A stretch of DNA of 64,000 nt from a bacterium (GCA_004321715.1 SGYN01000004.1:1-64000); one strand, 5' to 3'. Numbered from the stretch's first letter, positions 9,406 through 20,797 are shown. Notes: generated by a model from the sequence alone, not told the origin. Translations and numbers: made by a program.

Positions 9406-11595
9406 ATGAATAATATGCGATTAGCTTTCTTGCTAATAGTTGGATTATTGTTTCCAAATCTGCTTGCATCACAAGATCATTGGGAAACGGCAATATTTGC
9501 AGATAATAGCTGGAATTATATCATTCCTTCACAACAGCCTTCATCCAATTGGACTACGGTAACGTTTGATGATTCGGACTGGTTGGTTGGTCCCGGCGGA
9601 TTTGGTTATGGTGATAATGATGATGGAACTACCGTTGATAATGGTACTATATCCGTTTTTATGCGCCGCGCCTTTACAATTACAGAATTAACCAAATTAA
9701 ATACAGCAATTCTACACGCAGATTATGATGACGGGTTTGTTGCATATTTGAATGGGGTAGAAGTCTTTCGATCTTTTAATCTTGCAGAGGAAGAGGATAC
9801 CGTTCCATACGATGCGACAACAAATATTGATCACGAGGCACAACTCTATACTGGACTGGTTCCAGAAGCATACGTATTAGATTCCATTGATATTGCTGAA
9901 TTATTATTGGTTGGTGATAATATTCTGGCAATACAGGTGCATAATGTTGGAGAAACATCATCGGATATGTCCAGCAACTTTTTCTTCACATTTGGAATTA
10001 CCGATCAGTCTAGTTTTTATGAAGATCCTCCGGAATGGTTTCAGCCTCCTGTTACATTTGATGAATCGAATCTTCCTATATTAATTATTAATACCTTTGG
10101 AGAACAAATAGTAGATGATCCACGAATCCCTGCTCATTTAGGAATTATTGATAATAATAACGGAATCAATCATATTAATGATCCCTTTACCGATTATGAT
10201 GGCGCCATTACGATTGAATTACGAGGAAATTCTTCCCAAGGACAACCAAAAAAACCCTATCGCTTTGAAACCGTAGATTCCTTTGGAGAAAATAATAACG
10301 TTTCCTTACTGGGAATGCCGGAAGAAAATGATTGGGTATTATACGCACCATGGTCAGACAAAACCTTGATACGAAATGTGTTAACCTATCAGTTATCCAA
10401 TGAAATGGGTTGGTATGCTTCCCGAAGTAAATATTGCGAATTATATCTTAACGGGGATTACAAGGGAATTTATGTATTAATGGAAAAAATTAAACGAGAT
10501 CAGGATCGTGTCGATATATCGAAACTAGACCCGGATGAAATAGAAGGAGATGATTTAACCGGTGGCTATATCCTTAAATTTGACTGGATATGGACGGGAG
10601 ATAATCTGGGATGGTTTGAGAGTGATGAGGGCAGTTTGTATAATTATCACTACCCCAAGCCCGATGAAATTGCATCGGAACAAGTAGATTATATTCATCA
10701 GTATATACATGATTTTGAATCGATGATGGAAAGCGCTAGTTACAATGATCCATCTACAGGATACCCCGCTTGGCTTAATGTCGATTCATTTGTGGATTAT
10801 ATTATGTTGCAAGAGCTATCCAAAAATGTGGATGCGTATCGATTAAGTACCTATATATACAAAGATAAGAATAGCGATGACAGTCTGTTATATGCAGGAC
10901 CTATATGGGATATTAATCATGGCTTTGGGAATTGCGATTATGGCTATACTTGGTTAACGAATAATTGGTTGCTTGGATATCAAGCAACGGATGACCCCAT
11001 TGCCTTTTGGTGGCATAAATTATGGAATGATGATGGATTTGCAGCTGCATTTTCTGAGCGATATACAGAACTTCGATCCACCACATTATCATTAAACAAT
11101 ATCTATAGTATTATTGATAGTGTTGCCAATTACTTGGGACCGTCTATTGATCGAAATTTTACCCGCTGGCCCACGCTAGGAACGTATGTATGGCCGAATT
11201 ATTACGTATTTGATACGTACGAAGAAGAAATTGAATATTTAAAATCATGGACTGCTGATAGACTACAATGGATGGATCAAGAGATGTTATCTATGGCAGA
11301 TGTATCATTTGTACCCAAAGAGTATCGACTATATGATGCCTATCCCAATCCATTTAACCCCACAACTATATTGCGGTATGATTTACCACAGAATAGTATG
11401 GTAACTATTACGATATACGATATGCTGGGTAGAGCAATCAATACTATAGTGAATGAAGTGCAAGACGCAGGAAATCAATCTATTATTTGGGATGGTACAA
11501 GTACCAATGGTTCCGCTGTCGCAGCAGGAATATATTTGTATCAGATGCAAACAAACCAATACACACAAACAAAAAAAGTCATCTTATTAAAGTAA
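9406..11595 (+). CDS. CotH kinase family secreted protein with N-terminal galactose-binding-like segment and T9SS C-terminal domain
   Basis: LRGNSSQGQPKKPYRFE...NDWVLYAPWSDKTLIRNVLTYQLSNEMGWYASRSKYCELYLNGDYKGIYVLMEKIKRDQDRVDIS is characteristic of CotH; YPNPFNPTTILRYDLP...KKVILLK. Confidence 0.85.
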   Translation: MNNMRLAFLLIVGLLFPNLLASQDHWETAIFADNSWNYIIPSQQPSSNWTTVTFDDSDWLVGPGGFGYGDNDDGTTVDNGTISVFMRRAFTITELTKLNTAILHADYDDGFVAYLNGVEVFRSFNLAEEEDTVPYDATTNIDHEAQLYTGLVPEAYVLDSIDIAELLLVGDNILAIQVHNVGETSSDMSSNFFFTFGITDQSSFYEDPPEWFQPPVTFDESNLPILIINTFGEQIVDDPRIPAHLGIIDNNNGINHINDPFTDYDGAITIELRGNSSQGQPKKPYRFETVDSFGENNNVSLLGMPEENDWVLYAPWSDKTLIRNVLTYQLSNEMGWYASRSKYCELYLNGDYKGIYVLMEKIKRDQDRVDISKLDPDEIEGDDLTGGYILKFDWIWTGDNLGWFESDEGSLYNYHYPKPDEIASEQVDYIHQYIHDFESMMESASYNDPSTGYPAWLNVDSFVDYIMLQELSKNVDAYRLSTYIYKDKNSDDSLLYAGPIWDINHGFGNCDYGYTWLTNNWLLGYQATDDPIAFWWHKLWNDDGFAAAFSERYTELRSTTLSLNNIYSIIDSVANYLGPSIDRNFTRWPTLGTYVWPNYYVFDTYEEEIEYLKSWTADRLQWMDQEMLSMADVSFVPKEYRLYDAYPNPFNPTTILRYDLPQNSMVTITIYDMLGRAINTIVNEVQDAGNQSIIWDGTSTNGSAVAAGIYLYQMQTNQYTQTKKVILLK

Positions 11596-11744
11596 AAATT
11601 TTGTGATTTATTTAACATAATTATGATTTAGTAATATGTTAATTAGATAATTAATCTTTTTTTAAATATATTCTTTTAAGAATTATTCAATTCAATACAA
11701 TTTATAATAAATAATTTCATTTATTGATCAAGGAGGAGGAATCA

Positions 11745-13268
11745 ATGAATTCTAGAAATCTATTAATTTTGACAATCGTCATTGCTTTTAATTTTATTTC
11801 TGCACAATTCTTAAGTATACAAGGTGTATTGCGTAATGAAGATGGATCCACAGTGGAAGACGGAGTAAAAAGTTTCCGTTTTACCGTTTATGACGCAGAA
11901 AGCGGAGGCAATGAAGTCTGGCAGGAAATAAAAGATCAAATGCAGATAACCAATGGTGTTTATACGCATACACTGGGCTCCATAGAAGATTTTTCAGATG
12001 CAGACCCCGCTTTTGATTATAGCCAAGAGTACTGGTTAGCAATTAAAATAGATAATGGGCCGGAATTAACTCCGCGAACCAAACTAACCATGACTCCAAC
12101 ATCGAATTCAGTTGTTGCTGGAACAAATAATGTCTTTCCTTCAGATGGAAACGTTGGTGTTGGAACAACGAGTCCTGGAAAAAAGTTGGATGTGCGAGGA
12201 TCTGCGGCTGTTGAATCATTATATTTTTCGGGAGATGATAACAATGGTAGTGCTGATATTCAGTTTAAAGCTTCTCAATATGGTGATGGCATCTATATGG
12301 GAGGCGGAGGAGAAACGGTCATTGCTAGTGGTGAGTTTGCTGATATTTATCGTACCTACGATAGTGATCCGGAAACAGAAAATTTGATTTTAGGCTCTGA
12401 TAAAGGTATGGTCTTTTTTGTTAGCGATAATGATTATGCAAATAAAATTAATGCGTTATCAATTTCCGACCTTGGTCTTACATCTATTAATAATGGTCTA
12501 AGGACACAATATACAAATAAATTTTCAGCGTATAAATCCAATGAAACTTCTACATGGAATTGGATGGAACCTAGTGGTAGTGGCGATTGGATGAGAACCT
12601 GGATGGCTCCAAGTGGATGGGCCATTAAAGATAATGGTGGAGACAATAGAATAATTATAAAAGATAATGGTAATGTAGGTATTGGAGCTGATACCACTCC
12701 AGATGCAAAGCTTGATGTACAGGGAGATTTACAAGTTGATGGTTTTATAAAAAATGCAGATGGTGAAAACCAATGGAGATTAGTAAAAATAGAAGAATTT
12801 AATGATGCTAGTCATGGATGGACTCATAATGGAACAAATGCAAATGCCATGACGACATGTAATAGTAATCAAATTTTCGGTGGGTACAATCAAATTTCAG
12901 GTTCCGGTGAAAGAATGAACTATACCTGGACGCCTCCTAGTGGAACATCACATGTCAAAGTAGTGATGGATATATATGCCATTGATAGTTGGGATGCTGA
13001 ATGGATGTGGCTTGAACTTTACAATAATATTAAGGGAGCAGTTGGCGTATTTTCCCAACAGCATGCTCATGATTGGGCAGCTAGTTACTCGGGATTGCAA
13101 AACAGTGCTTGCGGATCAGCTAGCTACAATGATCGTGTATACCGTGCGGAAGTTTCTGCTCGCTATGATGGCTCTGGAGCCATGAAACTCGTTGTTTCTA
13201 ATAATCTCGGTGGTGACCCTACTGATGAGTCGATTGGTATCGATAACGTAGAAATTTGGGTGCGATAA
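11745..13268 (+). CDS. Secreted tail-fibre-like/hypothetical protein
   Basis: ATG at 11745 preceded by AAGGAGGAGG; signal peptide; GVLRNEDGSTVEDGVKSFRFTVYDA..., NVGVGTTSPGKKLDV motifs. Confidence 0.6.
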   Translation: MNSRNLLILTIVIAFNFISAQFLSIQGVLRNEDGSTVEDGVKSFRFTVYDAESGGNEVWQEIKDQMQITNGVYTHTLGSIEDFSDADPAFDYSQEYWLAIKIDNGPELTPRTKLTMTPTSNSVVAGTNNVFPSDGNVGVGTTSPGKKLDVRGSAAVESLYFSGDDNNGSADIQFKASQYGDGIYMGGGGETVIASGEFADIYRTYDSDPETENLILGSDKGMVFFVSDNDYANKINALSISDLGLTSINNGLRTQYTNKFSAYKSNETSTWNWMEPSGSGDWMRTWMAPSGWAIKDNGGDNRIIIKDNGNVGIGADTTPDAKLDVQGDLQVDGFIKNADGENQWRLVKIEEFNDASHGWTHNGTNANAMTTCNSNQIFGGYNQISGSGERMNYTWTPPSGTSHVKVVMDIYAIDSWDAEWMWLELYNNIKGAVGVFSQQHAHDWAASYSGLQNSACGSASYNDRVYRAEVSARYDGSGAMKLVVSNNLGGDPTDESIGIDNVEIWVR

Positions 13269-13291
13269 GCATGATAAAGAGGAATTCATCT

Positions 13292-16200
13292 ATGAAAATC
13301 CTATTTATATCTCTGACTCTTTGTGTTCTGCAGCCTATTGTTGCTCAGAATTATACCTCGCAGCATGTAATTCTTTATGGGGCGCATTCCCAAGTGCAAG
13401 AAGACAACCTTAGTGCAGGTGCATTGGGCTTTCATGGTACCAATTCGGTTATAATAGGTCAACCAGTTGTTGGTCAAATGTCTTCACCCAATGGGACGGC
13501 TACGCCTTATGTTACCGATTTAGGATTTTGGTCTTTCATGTTACAACAACCTGCCGAACCAGTATTGACTGCCGGTTATGAAATTTTTCCAAATAGAATC
13601 CGTTTGGATTGGGTATACGATAAGAATCAACCTCCACCAATGGAGGATTTTACAGTAAAGAGGGGTAGTAGCGTGATTGCTAGCACAATTCCGCTGGATT
13701 CCACGGGATACATGGATGATGACGATGCGCTAAATGTAGGAACGGAATATACGTACACGTTGATTGCTGAAAATTCATTTGGTGATGCCCCAGATATGCA
13801 AGTAACAGGAAAAACATCTACCAATGGTACTATGTATGGTCGGATCACAACTACCGCTGGTTCTCCAGTGAGAAATGCAGAAATAAAAGCAGAACCTAAC
13901 TGGGGGAATTCGTTATTCTTTGATGGGACAGATGATTATGTTGCTCTACCAGATAATAACGTATTCGAGTTTGGAGCAGCTGTGCTTCCCAATACGACCG
14001 TGGAACTATGGATTCGTCCTAGCGCTTCAAAAGAACAATGTATTATCAGCAAAGGGCCAAACTCTACCCGTTTGGGACTGTTTCTTAATACGAATAATAA
14101 ATTATATTTGAAAATAGGTTCGGTAAATATTTTTGAATCTACAAATGACATACCTATCAACGACTGGACGCACGTTGCGCTACGGAAGGAAACCACTGAT
14201 GATGGTGCTGGAAATGAAACCGTATCTCTTCAGTTATTTGTTAATGGAATGTTGCAAAACGTTTCAAATGCTGAATCGGATTCTTCCGTTACCATAACCA
14301 ACGTTTCTGAATCATCTAATGCGCTCCGGTTAGGAGAAGGAAACGATTCATACTTTCGTGGATATATGGATGAGTTACGAGTATGGAACGTCGCACGATC
14401 TCAAGCGGAAATATCTCGTAGCTATGATCGTTATGAATATTACCGGACAGAAGGTGCAATTAATCATGTAGACGCCAACGACAGCCCTACGATGGTAAGC
14501 TTATTGCAAATGAATGGAGGATCCGGAACGGTTGCAATCAATTCTGTTAATCAGGCCTTAAATGGCACCCTGCATGAGGGGGTAGCCTGGAGTACAACCA
14601 TAGCGCCTGCATACGCATCAGGGGATACTGATGAGGATGGCTTTTATGAAATTAACAATGTGAATTATACAGGAGTTTCAGTATTTACTCTTACTCCTAC
14701 AAAACCAGCTCATGAATTTGATCCTCCATATCTGCAAACTGCCTTGGGCGGATCTAGTCCTGTGGTGCAAACAAACCAAAATTTTGTTGTAACGAATATG
14801 ATATCCATCACGGGATATGTTCGATTTGCTAATGATTGTCCAGTAGAAAATGTGATGATACATGAAAATGGACAATTCAAAGGTGTCTTAACTAATGATG
14901 AAGGATTTTATCGCGTAGAAGTAGAACCCGGTGCAGATATGCATATTCGTCCTGTATTGGATTCAAGAGATTCATCGGATTTTAACCCCCAATCAGCAGA
15001 GTATGCTAATGTAGTAATACCCAAAACGAAACATTTCACAGATTTAACCATGCGACAGTTAGATATTTGGGCTGTCGGTGGTACCGATTCGGCATCCCTT
15101 GGTCCAAATGGGATGGTGTCCATTCGAGTACAATGTGGATCATGTTATGATGAAACTGAGCTAGTAAATCCTGCTGGATACGTTGATTTTGATTTACCTC
15201 CACACAATTACGAAATAAGTGTCGTAATTAATCCGAATGGTGTAACAGGAGTTCCGTATCTGACTGATGATGGTGTAGGCATTGGAGATTGGGCTCTCAA
15301 CAATGGTAGAACGCTCAACACCCAAGATTCCTATGACGCAGAAGCTGAATCTTGGTTAGGAGAACAAGATGAATCCTTTAAAGGGAACGATTCGTTATTA
15401 TTCATGTATCGTTCTCCAGTGAATACGGCGATTCGACCTTATTCAATAACAGGTAGTAAAGCATCCGGAGCAAGTGTATTATTGGGTGATTATCAGCAAA
15501 ACACACCTGATTCTGTTGAACTAAAATTATTTGAAAAATATTACAGTTCCGGTGTTGGAAACACAGAAACACCCGTTGATACTGGTTATTTCATAATATT
15601 TGACCGGATTAGCGATCGTTGGACTCAGGACTCCGATACTGTAAGAATTAATTTTGGTTCAAATAGTACTATTTCTAATCCATACAAATATTATTTACTA
15701 CCAGGTCAACCCAATATAACGGGTGATTTTTTAAAAACAATCACAGTAGTAGGATCCGATACTTCAGGTATCCGTATTGATACCGAGTTGGAAGAAGGGG
15801 TGGTGTTAGGTCATAAACCACAAATGATGGATTTCACTACGGTTGCGCCTGAGCTTCCCTATGTTATTCTTCGTCGACCCCCTGGAGATGGAAGTTCTGC
15901 ATCATATTCTAGTGTACAATCTCATTGCACGGAGATTGAGATGTTTAACAGTAATAATTCCAGTCTTGGTAATGAAACGAATGCTTTTTTGGGTATTGGA
16001 GTGAGCACTACCCTTGGTCTTGGAGTAGCGACAACTCTTGAAGTAAATACACAATTTGATGTAACTGCTAGTTTTTCATCTAGTCAATCCATGACAAGTA
16101 CTTATACCAATGAAGTTTGTATTGAAACGGAATCCGTATTTGAGACAGCAACCAGTGGGGATGAAGGATATATTGGAAGGGATGGGGATTTGTTTATTGG

Positions 16201-19200
16201 TGGAGCGCTGAACTTGCTTTACGGTGAAACAAAGATTTTGGAAAATATATCGAACCCCGATCAGGATGATGCTGATTTAACAGATGATTTTATGTATGCA
16301 CTCCGTAGCGAAATTGTCTTTGTACCGGATGGGTTTGCTACAGATTTTATATTTACCCGAGGATACATAGAAGACTCCCATATTCCTGAATTAGAGGATT
16401 TAGCGCAAACTGATTCAACAAAACAACAAGATATTGATGCCTGGGAGCGGGTGTTAGCGTATGAAGATTCGTTGCGCTGGGTAACCGATGATACAGTAAA
16501 CTATACCTTTGTAGGTGGTGCTGGTTCAGCGTCCTATAGTAAAAGTACATCAGTGACAGCATCCAATCGTGTCGATTTTGAGGTAGAGATAAATAATGAA
16601 TTTGCCACATCAATTGGTTTTGATGTGAATGAGCAGGCGGGATTAAGTAATACCACTGGATATTCCTTTGGAATGTCCTATGGAAGTGGTTCTCAATCCA
16701 CCACATCAAATACGAATACTTCTTCATTTACTTTATCCGATGATGATGTAGGGGATGATTATACTGTTAGTGTAGGAAATGACCCGGTGTACGGTACTCC
16801 TGTATTCAATGTGATTGCAGGGCATTCCAGCTGTCCCTATGAAGAATGGCATAATGAAGATGGTGAGGTAGTTACAGAACCAATGGATGTACCTACAATG
16901 ACATGGAGATCTCCTGGAAATATTATCGAAAATGTATTACCAGATAATTATGCTGAATTAAATCTAGAAGTACAAAATCAATACGATGAAGCACGAGAAT
17001 ACCATTTGGCATTAGTGAGTTCATCGAATATTCGTGGAGCCATTGTCACAATAAATGGAGCATATCATGATGAAAACAATCCCATTATTTATACCTTGGA
17101 TGGATTAGAAGTAGATACTGTACAGATTGTCGTAGAACAAGGTGGCGGTGATTATTATGAATATGAAAATTTAACTGTCCGCTTTGCATCGGCATGTGAA
17201 ATTGGTGGAAGTGCTTCGTTTACAGAAAATTTTTCGGTGAGTTATGCTAGACCATGTACCGAAGCGGAATTCTATAATTTAGGTAATGATTGGGTGATGA
17301 ATACGATAACAGGTGATACGACGTATATTACAGTAAATGAATATGATTTAAACCAAACACATTTTGATTCATTGGAATTGCAATACCGTCCACTTGGAGC
17401 AGATGTTTGGTATAAAATAAATGAAGCAACGCTTATTGCAGATTCGCTACGTGCCGATGGATCGGTAGCGACCAGCATGCAATGGATCGTAGAAAATTTA
17501 CAAACAGATGGTGTGTATGATTTACGATTACGGTCGGTTTGTTTGGGTGGGTTGCTTACCAATGAGCTTCCCCATTTAAGAGGTACAATTGATCGTGAAG
17601 TCCCCACAGTTCTTGGTGCACCAGAGCCGGTTGATAACGTATTAAATATTATTGATGAGATTGCATTGAATTTTACGGAGGACATTAGTGCTCCTTCCGT
17701 CGTGCAAAGCGATGTTACCTTAGTAGGAGCTGGATTGGATATTACGGATATCACGGTAACTGTTTCTGAAAACCGTTTGGTAGTTGAACCCAATATTCCT
17801 AATTCATTTATAGAAAATAAATACCTAACAGCAACGTTATCCGGATATGACGATTTTTATGGAAATCCTGGAGATACTATTTCATGGACATTCCTGGTAA
17901 ATCGTAATCCGCTATCCTGGAATACGAATGCAGTGGAAGAGGTAACATTTATCGGTGACGATAATAGTTTTGTGGTACCATTAAATAATATTGGTTCCTC
18001 AGCAAAACAATTTGAAATCGTGGATGTAGACCCAACATTAATTACGGTAGATCCGTTGGTAGGTGAAATTAATCCTGGTGGAAGTTTTAATATTAATTTT
18101 TCTATCAATAATAATTTAAACGTAGGAGAATTTGATAACACCATTAAAGCAGAAACAGCTGATGGGGATGAATTCTTAGCCATTGATGTAATATCCATGT
18201 GCCATTATCCTGATTGGGAGTTTGATGTAAATGATTATTTATACACAATGAATGTGGTGGCGGAGGTCAAAGTAAAAGGAACCTTATCCGAAGATGTGTA
18301 TGATCGTCTGGGTGCTTTTATTAATGGTGAACCTCGCGGTTTTTCTCATGTACAAAAAGTAGAGACCAGCGATTCAACGCATGCATACCTAGCGTTTGTT
18401 ACGGTGTATAGTAATTTTGAAGATGAACAAGTCTCTTTTCATGTATGGGATCGAACGGGCTGTGTAGAATACTGGAATGTGGGTGATGCGCTAACATTTG
18501 GAGATAATGACCTATATGGCTCTGTAGAAACTCCATTAGAATTAAATGCTACGGGAGAAATATCTCAGGATATAGCTTATCCTGATGGGTATAATTGGTT
18601 CTCTATTAATGTAGACCAACAAGGTGATGTAACTCTAGATGATATCTTTGCCAATATGGAATTTGAAGCAGGGGATCGCGTTATAGGTCAAGATGAGTTC
18701 GCAACGTATTCTGCTGATAATCAAACGTGGGAGGGAAGTCTTACCGAGATTGATTATCGTCAAAACTATGTGAGTGATTTCTCTAGTTCAGATCTGTTGA
18801 ATTATATTGGTTTTGAAATATGGCCCGATACAGTAACGATATCTCTAGATGCTGGATGGAATTGGGTTGGATACTTACCTAACCGTAATATGGAGGTAAA
18901 TACAGCTCTGGCATTATTAACACCTGCTGCTGGAGACGTTGTTAAAGGTCAGGTAGGGTTTGCACAGTATGCTGGCTCCGATGTGGGTTGGGTTGGAAAC
19001 TTAACGAGGATGTTTCCTGGCGAGGGATACAAATTTAAATTAGCAAGTGCTGATGAATTTAATTATCCAAATCCTGAAGGGGGTCGTTCATTAGGTAATA
19101 GTTCCATTGAAGATGAAAATGAAATTAATATAGATACTACTCTAACTGCACCCTGGCAACTAGATAACCCATATCACTTCGAGTATTCAATGAATATTAT

Positions 19201-19810
19201 TGCGCTGGTGGAAAGCGATACATTTGGAATCAATGATCCCTTTGATATGGTAGCTGCATTGGTAGATGGTCAAGTTCGTGGTACCGCACGTCCGATATAT
19301 ATTCCTCAGTTAGATGCCTATCGAATATTTTTAACTGTGTATAGCAATGAATTTAATGGCGAAAGTATTGAGTTTCGCATATGGGATAATGATGAAGAAA
19401 AAATATATAAAGGAGCTGAGCTGATATCATTCGTCAGTGATGAAATATTAGGATCGGTCGATCAGCCTTTAACGATAGAGCAATCTACATTAGGTATCTA
19501 TGATAATGATTTTATTCCTGATGAATTCATGCTGAGTCAAAATTATCCAAACCCATTTAACCCGATTACTAAAATCGGTATTGGGATTCCAGAGTATGCA
19601 GATGTTCAGGTGGTTATTTATGATATTTTAGGACGTGAAGTAAAAACCTTATTCCAAGGGTATTTAAACCCAGGATATCAATATGCAGTTTGGAATGGAA
19701 CAACGAGCACGGGCCAAGCAGTAGGATCCGGAGTATATTTTGTTGTCATGGAAGGAAAAGGTGAATCCAGAACATTCCGTGATGTCAAAAAGATGATGCT
19801 ATTAAAATAA
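13292..19810 (+). CDS. Giant (~2170 aa) secreted modular protein with LamG domain, carboxypeptidase-regulatory-like segments and T9SS C-terminal domain
   Basis: ATG 13292 with AAAGAGGAA upstream; signal peptide MKILFISLTLCVLQPIVAQ; LFFDGTDDYVALPD...LWIRPS LamG; YPNPFNPITKIGIGIP...KKMMLLK. Confidence 0.82.
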   Translation: MKILFISLTLCVLQPIVAQNYTSQHVILYGAHSQVQEDNLSAGALGFHGTNSVIIGQPVVGQMSSPNGTATPYVTDLGFWSFMLQQPAEPVLTAGYEIFPNRIRLDWVYDKNQPPPMEDFTVKRGSSVIASTIPLDSTGYMDDDDALNVGTEYTYTLIAENSFGDAPDMQVTGKTSTNGTMYGRITTTAGSPVRNAEIKAEPNWGNSLFFDGTDDYVALPDNNVFEFGAAVLPNTTVELWIRPSASKEQCIISKGPNSTRLGLFLNTNNKLYLKIGSVNIFESTNDIPINDWTHVALRKETTDDGAGNETVSLQLFVNGMLQNVSNAESDSSVTITNVSESSNALRLGEGNDSYFRGYMDELRVWNVARSQAEISRSYDRYEYYRTEGAINHVDANDSPTMVSLLQMNGGSGTVAINSVNQALNGTLHEGVAWSTTIAPAYASGDTDEDGFYEINNVNYTGVSVFTLTPTKPAHEFDPPYLQTALGGSSPVVQTNQNFVVTNMISITGYVRFANDCPVENVMIHENGQFKGVLTNDEGFYRVEVEPGADMHIRPVLDSRDSSDFNPQSAEYANVVIPKTKHFTDLTMRQLDIWAVGGTDSASLGPNGMVSIRVQCGSCYDETELVNPAGYVDFDLPPHNYEISVVINPNGVTGVPYLTDDGVGIGDWALNNGRTLNTQDSYDAEAESWLGEQDESFKGNDSLLFMYRSPVNTAIRPYSITGSKASGASVLLGDYQQNTPDSVELKLFEKYYSSGVGNTETPVDTGYFIIFDRISDRWTQDSDTVRINFGSNSTISNPYKYYLLPGQPNITGDFLKTITVVGSDTSGIRIDTELEEGVVLGHKPQMMDFTTVAPELPYVILRRPPGDGSSASYSSVQSHCTEIEMFNSNNSSLGNETNAFLGIGVSTTLGLGVATTLEVNTQFDVTASFSSSQSMTSTYTNEVCIETESVFETATSGDEGYIGRDGDLFIGGALNLLYGETKILENISNPDQDDADLTDDFMYALRSEIVFVPDGFATDFIFTRGYIEDSHIPELEDLAQTDSTKQQDIDAWERVLAYEDSLRWVTDDTVNYTFVGGAGSASYSKSTSVTASNRVDFEVEINNEFATSIGFDVNEQAGLSNTTGYSFGMSYGSGSQSTTSNTNTSSFTLSDDDVGDDYTVSVGNDPVYGTPVFNVIAGHSSCPYEEWHNEDGEVVTEPMDVPTMTWRSPGNIIENVLPDNYAELNLEVQNQYDEAREYHLALVSSSNIRGAIVTINGAYHDENNPIIYTLDGLEVDTVQIVVEQGGGDYYEYENLTVRFASACEIGGSASFTENFSVSYARPCTEAEFYNLGNDWVMNTITGDTTYITVNEYDLNQTHFDSLELQYRPLGADVWYKINEATLIADSLRADGSVATSMQWIVENLQTDGVYDLRLRSVCLGGLLTNELPHLRGTIDREVPTVLGAPEPVDNVLNIIDEIALNFTEDISAPSVVQSDVTLVGAGLDITDITVTVSENRLVVEPNIPNSFIENKYLTATLSGYDDFYGNPGDTISWTFLVNRNPLSWNTNAVEEVTFIGDDNSFVVPLNNIGSSAKQFEIVDVDPTLITVDPLVGEINPGGSFNINFSINNNLNVGEFDNTIKAETADGDEFLAIDVISMCHYPDWEFDVNDYLYTMNVVAEVKVKGTLSEDVYDRLGAFINGEPRGFSHVQKVETSDSTHAYLAFVTVYSNFEDEQVSFHVWDRTGCVEYWNVGDALTFGDNDLYGSVETPLELNATGEISQDIAYPDGYNWFSINVDQQGDVTLDDIFANMEFEAGDRVIGQDEFATYSADNQTWEGSLTEIDYRQNYVSDFSSSDLLNYIGFEIWPDTVTISLDAGWNWVGYLPNRNMEVNTALALLTPAAGDVVKGQVGFAQYAGSDVGWVGNLTRMFPGEGYKFKLASADEFNYPNPEGGRSLGNSSIEDENEINIDTTLTAPWQLDNPYHFEYSMNIIALVESDTFGINDPFDMVAALVDGQVRGTARPIYIPQLDAYRIFLTVYSNEFNGESIEFRIWDNDEEKIYKGAELISFVSDEILGSVDQPLTIEQSTLGIYDNDFIPDEFMLSQNYPNPFNPITKIGIGIPEYADVQVVIYDILGREVKTLFQGYLNPGYQYAVWNGTTSTGQAVGSGVYFVVMEGKGESRTFRDVKKMMLLK

Positions 19811-19825
19811 CGCAATACTTTTAAG

Positions 19826-20797
19826 ATGAAATTACAATTATTGCCTTGGTTGTTGGTTGGTTTTTTGTTTGCAAATATGCCGGAAACCTGGACTGTAAAT
19901 CCTCAAGATTTTCAATACAATTATACGGTTACAGCCCAGCTAACTATTAATAGTAATATAGTGTCAGATACTTCAAAAGTTTTGGCCGCTTTTATGAATG
20001 GTGAATGTAGAGGAATTAGTGAGTTTTCTGATTCACAGAGTGGATGGATGACTTTTCTAGTTGTTCATAGCAATAGTTTGGGACCAATTATGTTTCAGTA
20101 TTATGACAAGGAAGAGGATGTAGTTTATTCTATTGAAGAATATATAATATTTACACCAAGTGGATATGCTGGAAATCCAGATACGCCCTTTAATTTAAAT
20201 GGATCTGAATTAAATCAACCTCCTATTGCAGATGCTGGTGAAGATCAAGTAATAGGAGAAGGATATACGGTGTATTTAGATGGATCTGGATCTTCTGATT
20301 CTAATGGTAATATTTTAGGGTATAGCTGGAGCAATAATGCAGGTATTGAATTGCCCAACCCAAATATTGCAAGTCCATTCTTTACTGCGCCCTTGGTTGA
20401 TGAGGATGAACAGCATTTATTCTTTTTACAAGTAACAGATGGAACATTTTTCTCGGAACCAGACACTATAATTCTTACAATAGAATACAGACTGTCTACA
20501 GATCATTCATTGATGGCAGATGAATATTCCTTATTACAAAATTATCCCAATCCTTTTAACCCATTGACAAAGATTCGATATTCTTTACCAATTAAAGGTC
20601 ATGTTAGGATCACAGTATATGATATGGTAGGAAAGAAGGTAAAAACCTTGATGAATCAGGTGCAAGATGCAGGGTATAAATCCATCATTTGGGATGGTAC
20701 AAATGGTATAGGGAGCAAGGTAAGTTCAGGAATGTATATATATGAAATCGAAGCAGGCGATTATCATAATATCAAACAAATGGTCTTATTAAAATAA
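19826..20797 (+). CDS. Secreted protein with Ig/PKD-like domain and T9SS C-terminal domain
   Basis: PIADAGEDQVIGEGYTVYLDGSGSSDSNGNILGYSWS (PKD/REJ-like); YPNPFNPLTKIRYSLP...KQMVLLK. Confidence 0.75.
   Translation: MKLQLLPWLLVGFLFANMPETWTVNPQDFQYNYTVTAQLTINSNIVSDTSKVLAAFMNGECRGISEFSDSQSGWMTFLVVHSNSLGPIMFQYYDKEEDVVYSIEEYIIFTPSGYAGNPDTPFNLNGSELNQPPIADAGEDQVIGEGYTVYLDGSGSSDSNGNILGYSWSNNAGIELPNPNIASPFFTAPLVDEDEQHLFFLQVTDGTFFSEPDTIILTIEYRLSTDHSLMADEYSLLQNYPNPFNPLTKIRYSLPIKGHVRITVYDMVGKKVKTLMNQVQDAGYKSIIWDGTNGIGSKVSSGMYIYEIEAGDYHNIKQMVLLK

Noticed and set aside
16353-16727. 124-aa antisense ORF (and other 60-115-aa ORFs opposite large CDSs)
   Set aside because: Antisense shadow ORFs in long repetitive Ser/Thr/Asp-rich genes; no supporting evidence.
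17272-17793. 173-aa antisense ORF
   Set aside because: Lies entirely inside the well-supported giant CDS on the other strand; low-complexity composition and no recognisable domain.
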